This document shows positions 53,896-62,611 of a stretch of 64,000 nt of DNA, piece by piece. The stretch's first letter is position 1. Each line of letters starts with the position of its first letter. The position numbers and the translations under genes are program-made. Source of the stretch: ZYF759 sp046297455 (GTDB lineage Bacteria > Pseudomonadota > Alphaproteobacteria > Rhizobiales > Rhizobiaceae); contig JBKBIT010000008.1 in the NCBI GenBank assembly GCA_046297455.1, positions 62,001 to 126,000 of the forward strand, written 5' to 3'. The notes beneath the pieces were generated by a model. The model was not told where the DNA came from. It ran no database searches and saw only the letters and a program-made list of their open reading frames with translations.

Positions 53896-54777
53896 TCAAG
53901 CTGCTTTCTTGGCGTCACCGCCGGCGGCAGCCTGCAAGGTGCTCTGTTCCACGGCATCGATGGAGGGGCGATCATGGGAAGCGATCGTCTTGCGTCCGAA
54001 CTCGATAGCAACCTGGGGCAGCGATCCGTTCATGTAGGCGAGCAGCGTCTGCTTCACGATGATGTACAGACGAACATGTTTGTCGCGAACGTATTTTATC
54101 TTGACCGCCAGCGGCCCGACCATCGCATAGGCAAGGAAGATGCCGAGAAACGAGCCGACCAGCGCGGCGCCGATGAGGCCACCCAGGATTTCCGGCGACT
54201 GATCGATGGCGCCCATCGCCTTGATGATACCCAGAATAGCGGCAACGATGCCGAGCGCCGGCAGGCCGTCTGCCGATGTCTGCAAGGCATGGCTGGGCTT
54301 GAGCTTGTCATGACGGATGGTCTGGATTTCTTCATCCATCAACGCTTCGATCTCGAACGGCCGCGCGTTGCCGATGATGATGATGCGGCAGTAGTCACAG
54401 ATGAAGTGGGTAAGGTGCTTGTTACCGAGCACCTTGGGGTACGCCTGGAAGATTGAAGACTCTTCGGGCGCATCGATATGGGCCTCTACCTCATTTCGCG
54501 ACTTGGCGCGCAGTTCCCGCATCAGGCTGTGCAAGACCCCCAGGACCTCCAGGTAGACTTCTTCCTTGGGAACGTCGTTCTTGAGCACCTCAAGCAGCGA
54601 CTTGCCGGTATCCTTGATGGTGGAGACCGAGTTGGCGACTAGATAGATGCCCACCGCCGCGCCGCCGATGATGACGAGTTCCCAGGGCTGGAACAGAATG
54701 TCCAGGTAGCCGCCCATCGCCATGTAGCCGCCGATCACGCAGCCGAAGGTGACGATCATGCCGATGACAATGCCCAA
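53896..54777 (-). CDS. motA: Flagellar stator protein MotA
   Basis: A 293-residue, four-TM stator protein. The start is TTG at 54777, giving the rhizobial-type start M-GIVIGMIVTFGCVIGGYMAMGG; no ATG fits. Cytoplasmic charges for rotor contact (HDKLKPSHALQTSADGLPALGIV region) are present. It forms the proton channel with MotB, which is not in this window. First gene of the leftward operon, divergent from the DUF1217 gene. Confidence 0.93.
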   Translation of the reverse strand: MGIVIGMIVTFGCVIGGYMAMGGYLDILFQPWELVIIGGAAVGIYLVANSVSTIKDTGKSLLEVLKNDVPKEEVYLEVLGVLHSLMRELRAKSRNEVEAHIDAPEESSIFQAYPKVLGNKHLTHFICDYCRIIIIGNARPFEIEALMDEEIQTIRHDKLKPSHALQTSADGLPALGIVAAILGIIKAMGAIDQSPEILGGLIGAALVGSFLGIFLAYAMVGPLAVKIKYVRDKHVRLYIIVKQTLLAYMNGSLPQVAIEFGRKTIASHDRPSIDAVEQSTLQAAAGGDAKKAA

Positions 54778-54830
54778 CGCTCTAGACCCCCGATTTGTCA
54801 ATGTGTTGCCAAACGCACTAGCTCTCCGGG

Positions 54831-54914
54831 CTTGCGCGAGGCTTAATGGCGTGATTTCAATTCGAGCGACCGCGGCCAATTCGTACGAACCAATTGGCAA
54901 AAGCCTCGCGCAAG
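54831..54914. promoter_or_regulatory. 14-bp inverted repeat with central palindrome between divergent flagellar operons
   Basis: CTTGCGCGAGGCTT (54831-54844) and its exact reverse complement (54901-54914) lie symmetrically in the 186-bp gap, each about 50 bp upstream of a start codon. Between them are GCCAATT/AATTGGC (54875-54881, 54892-54898) enclosing the 10-bp palindrome TTCGTACGAA (54880-54889). This is probably a shared control region for both operons. Confidence 0.7.
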
Positions 54915-54963
54915 GAAGGGTCGCTAGAAAAGCGCCGTCGGCAAACTGCCTGCGGAGGCGACT

Positions 54964-55740
54964 TTGATTAATACCTATACAGGCTACCAGCTGATCACAC
55001 GCGATCTCGATGTGTCCATCAAGCGCGTCCAATCCCAGCCAATGGTTCAGCGCGAGACCGAATATTACCTTGAAAACATCACCAAGGTGAAAAGCATCGA
55101 CGACTTCCTCGGCAATGACCGGCTGTTTCGCTACGCCATGAAGGCGCATGGTATGGAGGACATGACCTACGCCAAGGCCTTCATCCGCAAGGCCCTGGAG
55201 GAAGGCATCGACAATCGGGACTCGTTTGCCAACAAGCTCACAGACACCCGCTACAAGAGCCTCGTCGAGACCTTCAATTTCGAGCGGCACGGCGAGAACA
55301 CCACGATCTTCGATCGTGCACAGCAGGGTACGGTCGACAAATATCTCCGGCAGGTGCTGGAAGAAGACGCGGGCTCGCAGAACGAGGGCGTTCGCCTTGC
55401 GCTCTATTTCGAGCGAAAGGCATCGCAGATCGACTCTGCCTACAACATTCTGGGCGACCCGGCGCTCGCAACCGTCGTGCGCACCATGCTCGGCCTTCCT
55501 GATGCCATCGCCCAGCTCGACGTCGACAAGCAGGCAGCACTGATCGAATCCCGCATCAATCTCGAAGACTTCAAGGACCCGAAGAAGCTGGCCGAAATGA
55601 TCACCAGGTTCACCAGCCTGTGGGAGGTGAACAACCCTTCCACCCCGCCGCAATCGATGATCACGAACCTGTTTCAGCCGCCAATGCAGTTCGGCATTTC
55701 AGCCGACGTGCTGATGACCATCGCCAAGATGAAACGCTGA
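54964..55740 (+). CDS. DUF1217 family flagellar-cluster protein
   Basis: A 258-residue protein of the DUF1217 family (MINTYTGYQLITRDLDVSIKRV start, FRKALEEGIDNRDSFANKLTD-like core). The start is TTG at 54964 with GGAGG 5-6 bases upstream. No signal peptide. Members occur only with flagellar genes in alphaproteobacteria, as far as I know, and may be secreted or rod/hook accessory proteins. First gene of the long rightward operon. Confidence 0.85.
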   Translation: MINTYTGYQLITRDLDVSIKRVQSQPMVQRETEYYLENITKVKSIDDFLGNDRLFRYAMKAHGMEDMTYAKAFIRKALEEGIDNRDSFANKLTDTRYKSLVETFNFERHGENTTIFDRAQQGTVDKYLRQVLEEDAGSQNEGVRLALYFERKASQIDSAYNILGDPALATVVRTMLGLPDAIAQLDVDKQAALIESRINLEDFKDPKKLAEMITRFTSLWEVNNPSTPPQSMITNLFQPPMQFGISADVLMTIAKMKR

Positions 55741-55750
55741 GGAAGTCACA

Positions 55751-56473
55751 GTGCAGAACGGACTATATGTCGCCCTCTCCTCGCAGGTCGCTCTCGAGCG
55801 CCGGCTCAACACGATCGCCGACAACGTGGCCAACGCCACGACGACGGGTTTCCGCGCCACCGGCGTGAAGTTCGAGGACCTGGTGACCAGCGGCACGGCA
55901 CGCAACTCGATGTCCTTCGTTTCCTCGGGCACGAACTTCCTGTCGACCGCCAACGGCCCCGTCACCCAGACGGGCAACCCGCTCGACTTCGCCATCCGCG
56001 GCGAGGCCTGGTTCGGCGTGGAGACGCCCGAAGGCCCGGTGATGACCCGCGACGGCCGTTTTTCGATGCTGCCCGATGGCACGCTGGTCAATGTCGAGGG
56101 CCATCCGGTGCTCGACGCCGGCGGCGGACAGCTGCTGCTCAATCCGGAAGGCGGACCGCCCACCGTCGGCGCCGACGGCTCGATTCGCCAGAACGGCGAA
56201 CTGGTCGGCGCGATCGGCCTGTTCGAGTTCGAACCGGGCGAGGATTTCCGTCGTCACGGCGGTTCCGGCATCATGCCCAACGGCGATCCCGTGCCGATCG
56301 TCGACCAGGCCAATGTGGGCGTGGTGCAGGGCTATCTGGAAGGCTCCAATGTCGATCCCGTCCTGGAGATCACGCGCCTGATCCAGGTGCAGCGCGCCTT
56401 CGAGGGCGTTTCCGCGCTGATCCGCGACAGCGAGAGCACCGTGCGTGACGCCATCAAGACCATCGGGTCCTGA
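55751..56473 (+). CDS. flgF: Flagellar rod protein FlgF
   Basis: A 240-residue rod/hook-family protein. The N-terminal rod motif (LYVALSSQVALERRLNTIADNVANATTTGFR) and C-terminal YLEGSNVDPVLEITRLIQVQRAFE block are both present. GTG start with GAGGAAG upstream. Proximal rod component. Confidence 0.92.
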   Translation: MQNGLYVALSSQVALERRLNTIADNVANATTTGFRATGVKFEDLVTSGTARNSMSFVSSGTNFLSTANGPVTQTGNPLDFAIRGEAWFGVETPEGPVMTRDGRFSMLPDGTLVNVEGHPVLDAGGGQLLLNPEGGPPTVGADGSIRQNGELVGAIGLFEFEPGEDFRRHGGSGIMPNGDPVPIVDQANVGVVQGYLEGSNVDPVLEITRLIQVQRAFEGVSALIRDSESTVRDAIKTIGS

Positions 56474-56481
56474 CGCTCGAG

Positions 56482-57942
56482 ATGACGACAGCCGCCGACC
56501 AACCAGCCGAGTTCCTTGCCAGCGCCGGGATCGCCGTCGATCCCGGCATCGGCCAATGGCAGCCCGAGCAGACGCCCGCGCCCAACGATCTCGACGCGCT
56601 GGAAGCCATCTACCAGCGCTTTTCCGGCGAGGATGACGTCATCCGCCTGGGCGGCCACATCGAGGAGGTCAGCGCCACCCATCTGCGCGTGCGCGGCATC
56701 TCCCACGCCGCGCGGCTTGGCGACATCGTGTCGTTCGGCCATGGCCAGAAGAAGCGTTCCGGCGAGGTGGTCCAGATCGGCCCCAAGGTGACGCTTGTCG
56801 CGCCCTTCGATCGCAACGTGAATGCTGGCATCGGCGAGGCCGCCTTCCTCGGCGGCCAGTTCTCGGTGACACCGGACACGAGCTGGCGCGGACGGGCCGT
56901 GGACGCGCTTGGCCGCCCCATAGACGGTGGCGCGCCGCTGAAGAGCGGCCTGAGCACCAAGGAGCTTCACCACCCGCCGGCCGCGCTCAAGCGCCAGCGC
57001 GTCGATGCCGGGTTCAACACCGGCGTGCGGGTCATCGACATTTTCACGCCGCTCTGCTTCGGCCAAAGGCTCGGGATTTTCGCCGGATCGGGCGTCGGCA
57101 AATCGACGCTGCTTGCCATGCTGGCGCGCGCCGATGCGTTCGACACGGTCGTCGTCGCGCTGATTGGCGAGCGCGGTCGCGAGGTGCGCGAGTTCCTCGA
57201 GGACACGATCGGCGAGGAAGGCATGCAGAAGACCGTGGCCGTCGTGGCCACCAGCGACGAGAGCGCCATGATGCGCCGTCGCGCGCCCGACACGGCGATG
57301 CGTGTCGCCGAGCATTTCCGCGAATCCGGCCATCGCGTTCTGCTGCTGCTGGATTCGATCACCCGCTACGCCCACGCCCTGCGCGAGGTGGCAATCGCCA
57401 CCGGCGAACCGCCGGTCGCGCGCGGCTATCCGGCTTCGGTTTTCACCGACCTGCCCAAGCTGCTGGAACGCGCCGGTCCCGGCACCGAGGGAACAGGCTC
57501 GATCACCGCCATCCTGTCCGTGCTGGTCGATGGCGACGATCACAACGATCCCGTCGCCGATTCGGCCCGCGGGATTCTCGACGGCCATATCGTGCTGTCA
57601 CGCTCCATCGCCGAACAGGGCCGCTATCCGCCGGTCGACCCGCTGGCGTCGGTGTCGCGACTGGCCGCCAAGGCCTGGACCGACGATCAACGCATGCTGG
57701 TCGCCAAGCTGCGCGCCATGGTCTCTCGCTACGAGGACACGCGCGACATCCGCCTGCTGGGCGCCTACCAGCCAGGCCTCGATCCGGAACTCGACATGGC
57801 CGTGCGCCAGGTGCCCGTGATCTATGAAGCCATGTGCCAGACGCCGGCGGAAGGACCATCGCCAGACCCCTTCTCCGATCTGGCCCGTTTCCTGAAAGGC
57901 AGGGAGCAACATGCCGAACAGGCCCAATCACATGCCCAGTGA
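56482..57942 (+). CDS. fliI: Flagellum-specific ATPase FliI
   Basis: A 486-residue F1-beta-like ATPase. Walker A GSGVGKST is at residues 202-209, Walker B VLLLLDSITRYAHALREV. It delivers export substrates to the flagellar type III gate. The C-terminus overlaps the next gene by 32 bp. Confidence 0.95.
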   Translation: MTTAADQPAEFLASAGIAVDPGIGQWQPEQTPAPNDLDALEAIYQRFSGEDDVIRLGGHIEEVSATHLRVRGISHAARLGDIVSFGHGQKKRSGEVVQIGPKVTLVAPFDRNVNAGIGEAAFLGGQFSVTPDTSWRGRAVDALGRPIDGGAPLKSGLSTKELHHPPAALKRQRVDAGFNTGVRVIDIFTPLCFGQRLGIFAGSGVGKSTLLAMLARADAFDTVVVALIGERGREVREFLEDTIGEEGMQKTVAVVATSDESAMMRRRAPDTAMRVAEHFRESGHRVLLLLDSITRYAHALREVAIATGEPPVARGYPASVFTDLPKLLERAGPGTEGTGSITAILSVLVDGDDHNDPVADSARGILDGHIVLSRSIAEQGRYPPVDPLASVSRLAAKAWTDDQRMLVAKLRAMVSRYEDTRDIRLLGAYQPGLDPELDMAVRQVPVIYEAMCQTPAEGPSPDPFSDLARFLKGREQHAEQAQSHAQ

Positions 57943-58495
57943 GATCGACGCCGTGCGCGCAAAACGCGAGACCAGGCGGCGCCGCCCCATGTTTGGCGCG
58001 AAGATCAGCAAGGGCGACGTCATCATGGCCGCCCTCGGCATCACGCTGGCTGCCGTGTCCGCCGTCTTCCCATGGTACATCTTCTACAACCAGGAGCAGT
58101 TCGGTGTCAGGGCGATGCGGTTCCAGGGCAACCAGTCGGCGACGGGCCCGACCAACATCTCATACCAGCCCGCCCGGGTCGGCCAGCCGATGACCATCGA
58201 CGACATGCCGACACTGGAACTGGACCTGCTGTCGACGGCCACCCTCCCAGGCATTCGCGAGGACAGCGAAGCATCGGACCTCGCCAACCAACCCTTCCCG
58301 CCGGACACGGTCGAGTACAATCTCATCCATGTCGTCAACGGTCGCGCGATGATCCAGGACAAGGACGGCATCTGGGTCGTGCAGCCGGGATCCCTGCTTC
58401 CCGACAGCTCGCGCGTGGCACAGATCAAGCAGAACGCCGACGGCAACTGGGTCATCGTGACGACGTTCGATCGCATCATCGAATTGAACAACTGA
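57911..58495 (+). CDS. Conserved membrane protein of unknown function in the fla operon
   Basis: A 194-residue protein: a basic N-terminus (AKRETRRRRPM), one TM helix (about 36-58) and a periplasmic part of about 135 residues. No known family. It starts inside fliI (GGGAG site) and precedes flgB, the same spot as a hypothetical gene in Sinorhizobium. It may assist rod or P-ring assembly, by position only. Confidence 0.8.
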   Translation: MPNRPNHMPSEIDAVRAKRETRRRRPMFGAKISKGDVIMAALGITLAAVSAVFPWYIFYNQEQFGVRAMRFQGNQSATGPTNISYQPARVGQPMTIDDMPTLELDLLSTATLPGIREDSEASDLANQPFPPDTVEYNLIHVVNGRAMIQDKDGIWVVQPGSLLPDSSRVAQIKQNADGNWVIVTTFDRIIELNN

Positions 58496-58576
58496 GCAAG
58501 CCGCTCCGCAAGGCCCGCGCAAGACTGGCCCGATAACTTCGCCATGACACTTGGATAAACTGGCGAAGAAAACGCA

Positions 58577-58960
58577 ATGAAGCCCGTAAACCTGTTCGAT
58601 CTGGCCGCCCAGCAGGCACGCTGGCTGACTGTGCGGCAATCTTCGGTGGCCAGCAACGTCGCCAATGTGAACACGCCGGGCTTCCGAGCCACAGACGTGG
58701 AACCGTTCGAGCAGGTGCTCGACCGCAACCGCGTCACCATGGCGGCCACGCATCCCAGCCACATCTCGCTGGGTCAGACAAAGGACCAGTTCACTGTCCG
58801 GGAAACCGTCGACAGGGATGCAGCGAAGCTTCCATCCGACAACACGGTGGTGCTGGAGCAGGAAATGCTCAAGGCCGGCCAGGTCAGCTCGGCCTATCGG
58901 CTCAACACCGCGCTGGTCGACACGTTTCACCGCATGATTCTCCAGACTTTGAGAGGCTAA
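58577..58960 (+). CDS. flgB: Flagellar proximal rod protein FlgB
   Basis: A 127-residue rod protein with the conserved N-terminal block ARWLTVRQSSVASNVANVNTPGFRA and C-terminal TALVDTFHRMILQTLRG. It lies 81 bp after the previous gene and 6 bp before flgC. Confidence 0.93.
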   Translation: MKPVNLFDLAAQQARWLTVRQSSVASNVANVNTPGFRATDVEPFEQVLDRNRVTMAATHPSHISLGQTKDQFTVRETVDRDAAKLPSDNTVVLEQEMLKAGQVSSAYRLNTALVDTFHRMILQTLRG

Positions 58961-58966
58961 GGCAGC

Positions 58967-59383
58967 ATGGATGCACTCCAGACCGCAATGAAAGTCGCCG
59001 CGACCGGGCTAAGCGCCCAGTCGGAGCGGCTTCGCATCGTTTCGGAAAACCTCGCCAACGCACAGTCGACCGGCAACTTCCCCGGGGCCGACCCGTATCA
59101 GCGCAAGACAATCACTTTTGCAGCCGAGCTCGATCGCATCAGCGGCGGCCACCTGGTCGAGATCAACTCAATCGGGCGCGACAACTCACCCTTCACGCTG
59201 GAGTTCCAGCCGGGCCATGAGGCCGCGGACGCCGATGGCTATGTGAAGCTGCCCAACGTCAACGTGCTGATCGAGATGGCCGACATGCGGGAGGCAAACC
59301 GCAGCTACGAGGCCAACGTCCAGGTGATGAAGCAGGTGCGCGAACTGTCCGCGATGACAATTGACTTGTTGAGGAATCGATAG
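58967..59383 (+). CDS. flgC: Flagellar proximal rod protein FlgC
   Basis: A 138-residue rod protein. The start block ATGLSAQSERLRIVSENLANAQSTG and end block EMADMREANRSYEANVQVMKQ are typical of FlgC. It assembles with FlgB and FlgF. Confidence 0.94.
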   Translation: MDALQTAMKVAATGLSAQSERLRIVSENLANAQSTGNFPGADPYQRKTITFAAELDRISGGHLVEINSIGRDNSPFTLEFQPGHEAADADGYVKLPNVNVLIEMADMREANRSYEANVQVMKQVRELSAMTIDLLRNR

Positions 59384-59385
59384 AG

Positions 59386-59691
59386 ATGCAGGGACTTTTC
59401 GCCGTTGCCAGAATTGGGACGCAGAACATCACGCCGGAATTCTCTCCGGTCCAGCAAACACCCCAGGTTGGTGCCACCACCTTTGCCGAGGAGCTGCAGG
59501 CGCGTCTCGCAACCACTGCCGCCAATCTTGGTACAGCAGAGACCATGGCCATCGGCGCAATCCGTGGTGAAGTCGACCGGCGCGAGGTGGTCGATGCCGT
59601 GATGAGCGCCGAACAGTCACTCCAGGCTGCCATCGCGATACGAGACAAGATCGTCCAGGCCTATCTCGAAGTCAGCCGCATGCAAATCTAG
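59386..59691 (+). CDS. fliE: Flagellar hook-basal body protein FliE
   Basis: A 101-residue FliE. The C-terminal helix pair (VVDAVMSAEQSLQAAIAIRDKIVQAYLEVSRMQI) is the family signature. It links the MS ring to the rod. It begins 2 bp after flgC. Confidence 0.93.
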   Translation: MQGLFAVARIGTQNITPEFSPVQQTPQVGATTFAEELQARLATTAANLGTAETMAIGAIRGEVDRREVVDAVMSAEQSLQAAIAIRDKIVQAYLEVSRMQI

Positions 59692-59704
59692 GGAGTCCGG
59701 TTTT

Positions 59705-60493
59705 ATGAAAGCACTTGCAATTGCGGCAACGGGCATGAATGCCCAGCAATCCAATCTTGAAGTGATTGCCAACAACATCGCGAACATCAACACGACCGGC
59801 TTCAAGCGGGCACGTGCAGAGTTCACCGACCTGCTCTACCAGGTCGACAAGATGCAGGGCGTGCCCAACCAGGCCAACCAGTCGATCATCCCCGAGGGCG
59901 TGAAGTTCGGCCTGGGCGTCAAACTGGCCGCTGTCCGAAACCTTCATTCCCAGGGCGCCCTGACGGCTACCGGCAACGCTCTCGACCTCGCATTGCTGGG
60001 CAAGGGCTGGTTCCAGATCAACGGTGTCGACGGCGAACCGTTCTACACGCGCGCGGGCTCCTTCAACACCAACGCCAATGGCGAGCTGGTCACGGTCCAC
60101 GGACTTCAGGTGGCACCAGCCATCGTGGTGCCGAACGATGCCCTCGAAGTCACCGTGAACAAGACCGGGCAGGTCTTCGCGCGGGTTCCCAACCAGGTGG
60201 ACCTGGTGGAACTGGGACAGTTGACGCTGGCTACCTTCGCCAACGACGCCGGCCTGATGCCGATCGGCGACAACCTGTTCCAGGAGACCCCGGCCTCTGG
60301 CGCAGCCAATATCGGCGTGCCGGGCGATCCGGGCTTTGCCGCCATCGAGCAGGGCTATCTGGAAGCCTCCAACGTCGATCCCGTCAAGGAGATCACCGAT
60401 CTGATCTCGGCCCAGCGCGCCTACGAGATGAACTCGAAGGTCATTCAGGCCGCCGACCAGATGGCTTCCGTGATCTCGCAAGGCATGAGGTAA
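59705..60493 (+). CDS. flgG: Flagellar distal rod protein FlgG
   Basis: A 262-residue protein of normal FlgG length. The N-terminal block MNAQQSNLEVIANNIANINTTGFKRARAEF and C-terminal QGYLEASNVDPVKEITDLISAQRAYEMNSKVIQAADQM are strongly conserved. It forms the distal rod. Confidence 0.96.
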   Translation: MKALAIAATGMNAQQSNLEVIANNIANINTTGFKRARAEFTDLLYQVDKMQGVPNQANQSIIPEGVKFGLGVKLAAVRNLHSQGALTATGNALDLALLGKGWFQINGVDGEPFYTRAGSFNTNANGELVTVHGLQVAPAIVVPNDALEVTVNKTGQVFARVPNQVDLVELGQLTLATFANDAGLMPIGDNLFQETPASGAANIGVPGDPGFAAIEQGYLEASNVDPVKEITDLISAQRAYEMNSKVIQAADQMASVISQGMR

Positions 60494-60499
60494 TCCACG

Positions 60500-60973
60500 A
60501 TGCGCCGTCTCGCGACCGCCATGTCAGCATTCGCCGCGCTGTTGATGGCGATGACGACCGCCGGTCACGCGGTCGACGCCAATTACCCGACAGTCGTGGT
60601 GCCCAACCGGATCATCTATCCTGGGCAGGAAATACCTGCCCAGGCGCTCGACGTCGTTCCCCTTCGTCGCCAGCTGCCCAATCCCGATGCGTTCGTGATG
60701 CGCCCGGAGGAGGCTGTCGGCAAGGTAGCCAGAAGCACGCTGCTGCCAGGTCGCATGATGTATGTCTCGGCCATGCGTGAACCCTACATGGTGGAAACGG
60801 GAACGACGGCCCGCGTCCTCTTCGTCAACGGTGCGCTCAGCATCGCCATGATCGGCGTCGCGCTCCAGTCCGGCGCGGTCGGCGACATCGTGCGGGTCCG
60901 CAACATCGACAGCGGCATAGTCTTTAACGGGATCGTCATGGCCGACGGCACGATCCGGGTCGGAGCCTCATGA
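60500..60973 (+). CDS. flgA: P-ring assembly chaperone FlgA
   Basis: A 157-residue exported protein (signal peptide residues 1-27) with the SAF/FlgA C-terminal fold (STLLPGRMMYVSAM, VRNIDSGIVFNGIVMADGTIRV). It is shorter than the 219-residue enterobacterial form, as usual in rhizobia. Its stop overlaps the flgI ATG. Confidence 0.9.
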   Translation: MRRLATAMSAFAALLMAMTTAGHAVDANYPTVVVPNRIIYPGQEIPAQALDVVPLRRQLPNPDAFVMRPEEAVGKVARSTLLPGRMMYVSAMREPYMVETGTTARVLFVNGALSIAMIGVALQSGAVGDIVRVRNIDSGIVFNGIVMADGTIRVGAS

Positions 60974-62073
60974 GACGTCTTCTTCTGACTGCATTCGCAC
61001 TTGTCTTCGCCTTTGCTGCGGCGGCCGAGGCAGCTTCGCGCATCAAGGATGTGGCGATGCTCCAGAACGCACGCGACAATCAGCTTGTCGGATACGGTCT
61101 CGTTATCGGTCTCCAGGGCACCGGCGACAATCCGCGCAACGCACCCTTCACCGAACAGTCGATGCGCGCGATGCTGGAAAACCTCGGCATTGCCACACAG
61201 GGCACACAGGCCCGTTCCCGCAACGTGGCTGCCGTGATCGTCACCGCCAACCTGCCGCCCTTCGTGCGGTCGGGCGATCGGATCGACGTCACGGTCTCGG
61301 CCATGGGCGACGCCAATTCCTTGCGCGGCGGAACGCTGGTGATGACGCCCCTGCGCGCTCCCGACGGCGAAATCTACGCCGTTGGTCAGGGTCAGGTCAC
61401 CGTTTCGGGCTTCGAGGCGCAGGGACAGGCCGAGACGGTCACCCGTGGCGTGCCGACCAACGGCCGGGTTCCGAACGGCGCCATCGTGGAACGCGAGATA
61501 CCTGCGGCCTTCGTCAACGAAAGCGTTCTTTCGTTGCAACTGCGCAATCCCGACTTTTCCACCGCCGTCCGCATCACCGACGCCATCAATGCCTACGCAC
61601 AAAGCCGTTTCGGCCGGCAGGTTGCGACCGAACAGGATTCCCGCACGGTTCATCTGCGGCGCCCGGACGGCATATCGACCGCACGTTTCTGGTCTGAGCT
61701 TGAAAACCTGGTGGTCGAGTCGGACGCCCCGGCGCGTGTTGTCGTCGACGAGCGCACCGGCACCATCGTGATCGGCCAGGACGTGCGCATTTCTCGCGTC
61801 GCCATCAGCCACGGCAATCTCACCGTCCGGATCACCGAGATGCCGCGCGTGGTGCAGCCCGATCCCTTCAGCCTGGGCGAGACGGAGATTGAGCCGTTCA
61901 CCCAGATCGACATCGACGAACCGGACGGCCAGGTCGGCATTCTCGACGGCCCCGATCTGGAGACGCTCGTCTCGGGCCTGAACAGCCTCGGCGTGAAGCC
62001 GGACGGCATCATCGCGATCCTTCAGGGCATCAAGAGCGCAGGCGCCCTGCATGGCGAACTCGTGCTTCAATAG
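60970..62073 (+). CDS. flgI: Flagellar P-ring protein FlgI
   Basis: A 367-residue periplasmic protein with a signal peptide (about 1-21). Conserved blocks are RIKDVAMLQNARDNQLVGYGLVIGLQGTGDN, FTEQSMRAMLENLG and the end LNSLGVKPDGIIAILQGIKSAGALHGELVLQ. It forms the ring in the peptidoglycan layer. Confidence 0.96.
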   Translation: MRRLLLTAFALVFAFAAAAEAASRIKDVAMLQNARDNQLVGYGLVIGLQGTGDNPRNAPFTEQSMRAMLENLGIATQGTQARSRNVAAVIVTANLPPFVRSGDRIDVTVSAMGDANSLRGGTLVMTPLRAPDGEIYAVGQGQVTVSGFEAQGQAETVTRGVPTNGRVPNGAIVEREIPAAFVNESVLSLQLRNPDFSTAVRITDAINAYAQSRFGRQVATEQDSRTVHLRRPDGISTARFWSELENLVVESDAPARVVVDERTGTIVIGQDVRISRVAISHGNLTVRITEMPRVVQPDPFSLGETEIEPFTQIDIDEPDGQVGILDGPDLETLVSGLNSLGVKPDGIIAILQGIKSAGALHGELVLQ

Positions 62074-62083
62074 GACAGGAAAA

Positions 62084-62611
62084 ATGTCGACGCACATCTC
62101 CGTTAACCGCCGCAACCCGCTGGCCGCGCTCGCCGCCGCAGCGGTTGCCCTGGCCGTCCTGGCCCCCCTGCCCGCGTCCACCCAGCAGGTGCCGCGTGAA
62201 ATCGAAGGCATGGGCAACGACGACATCCAGCGCTTCTGCACCAACATCGCCGATGCCGCGCGCGACCGTCGCTACTCGCTGCAGCGCATGGAACTGGAAA
62301 CCCTTCAGGCCGACATCGAAAGCCGTATCGCGGCATTGGAGGCCAAGCGGCACGAATACGAAGAGTGGCTGAAACGCCGCGAGGAGTTCCTGCAGAAGGC
62401 AGAAGGAAGCCTGGTCGACATCTACGGTCGCATGCGTCCCGACGCGGCAGCCGAGCGGCTGGCCGAATTGCGGGCCGATCTCGCCGCCGCGATACTGATG
62501 AAGCTCGACGCAAGGCAGGCGAGCGTGATCCTCAACGAGATGGACGCGAAGTCTGCCGCTTCGCTGACCTCCATTATGGCAACGGCCTCGCGCCGGGAGG
62601 ATCCGGCATGA
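62084..62611 (+). CDS. motE: MotE-type chaperone
   Basis: A 175-residue exported protein starting MSTHISVNRR at 62084 (ribosome site AGGACAGGA). A signal peptide spans about 1-32, followed by a coiled-coil stretch (about 80-125) and a C-terminal MgtE_N-like helix domain (KLDARQASVILNEMDAKSAASL). In Sinorhizobium MotE folds the periplasmic motor protein MotC, which is not seen here. Its stop overlaps flgH. Confidence 0.88.
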   Translation: MSTHISVNRRNPLAALAAAAVALAVLAPLPASTQQVPREIEGMGNDDIQRFCTNIADAARDRRYSLQRMELETLQADIESRIAALEAKRHEYEEWLKRREEFLQKAEGSLVDIYGRMRPDAAAERLAELRADLAAAILMKLDARQASVILNEMDAKSAASLTSIMATASRREDPA

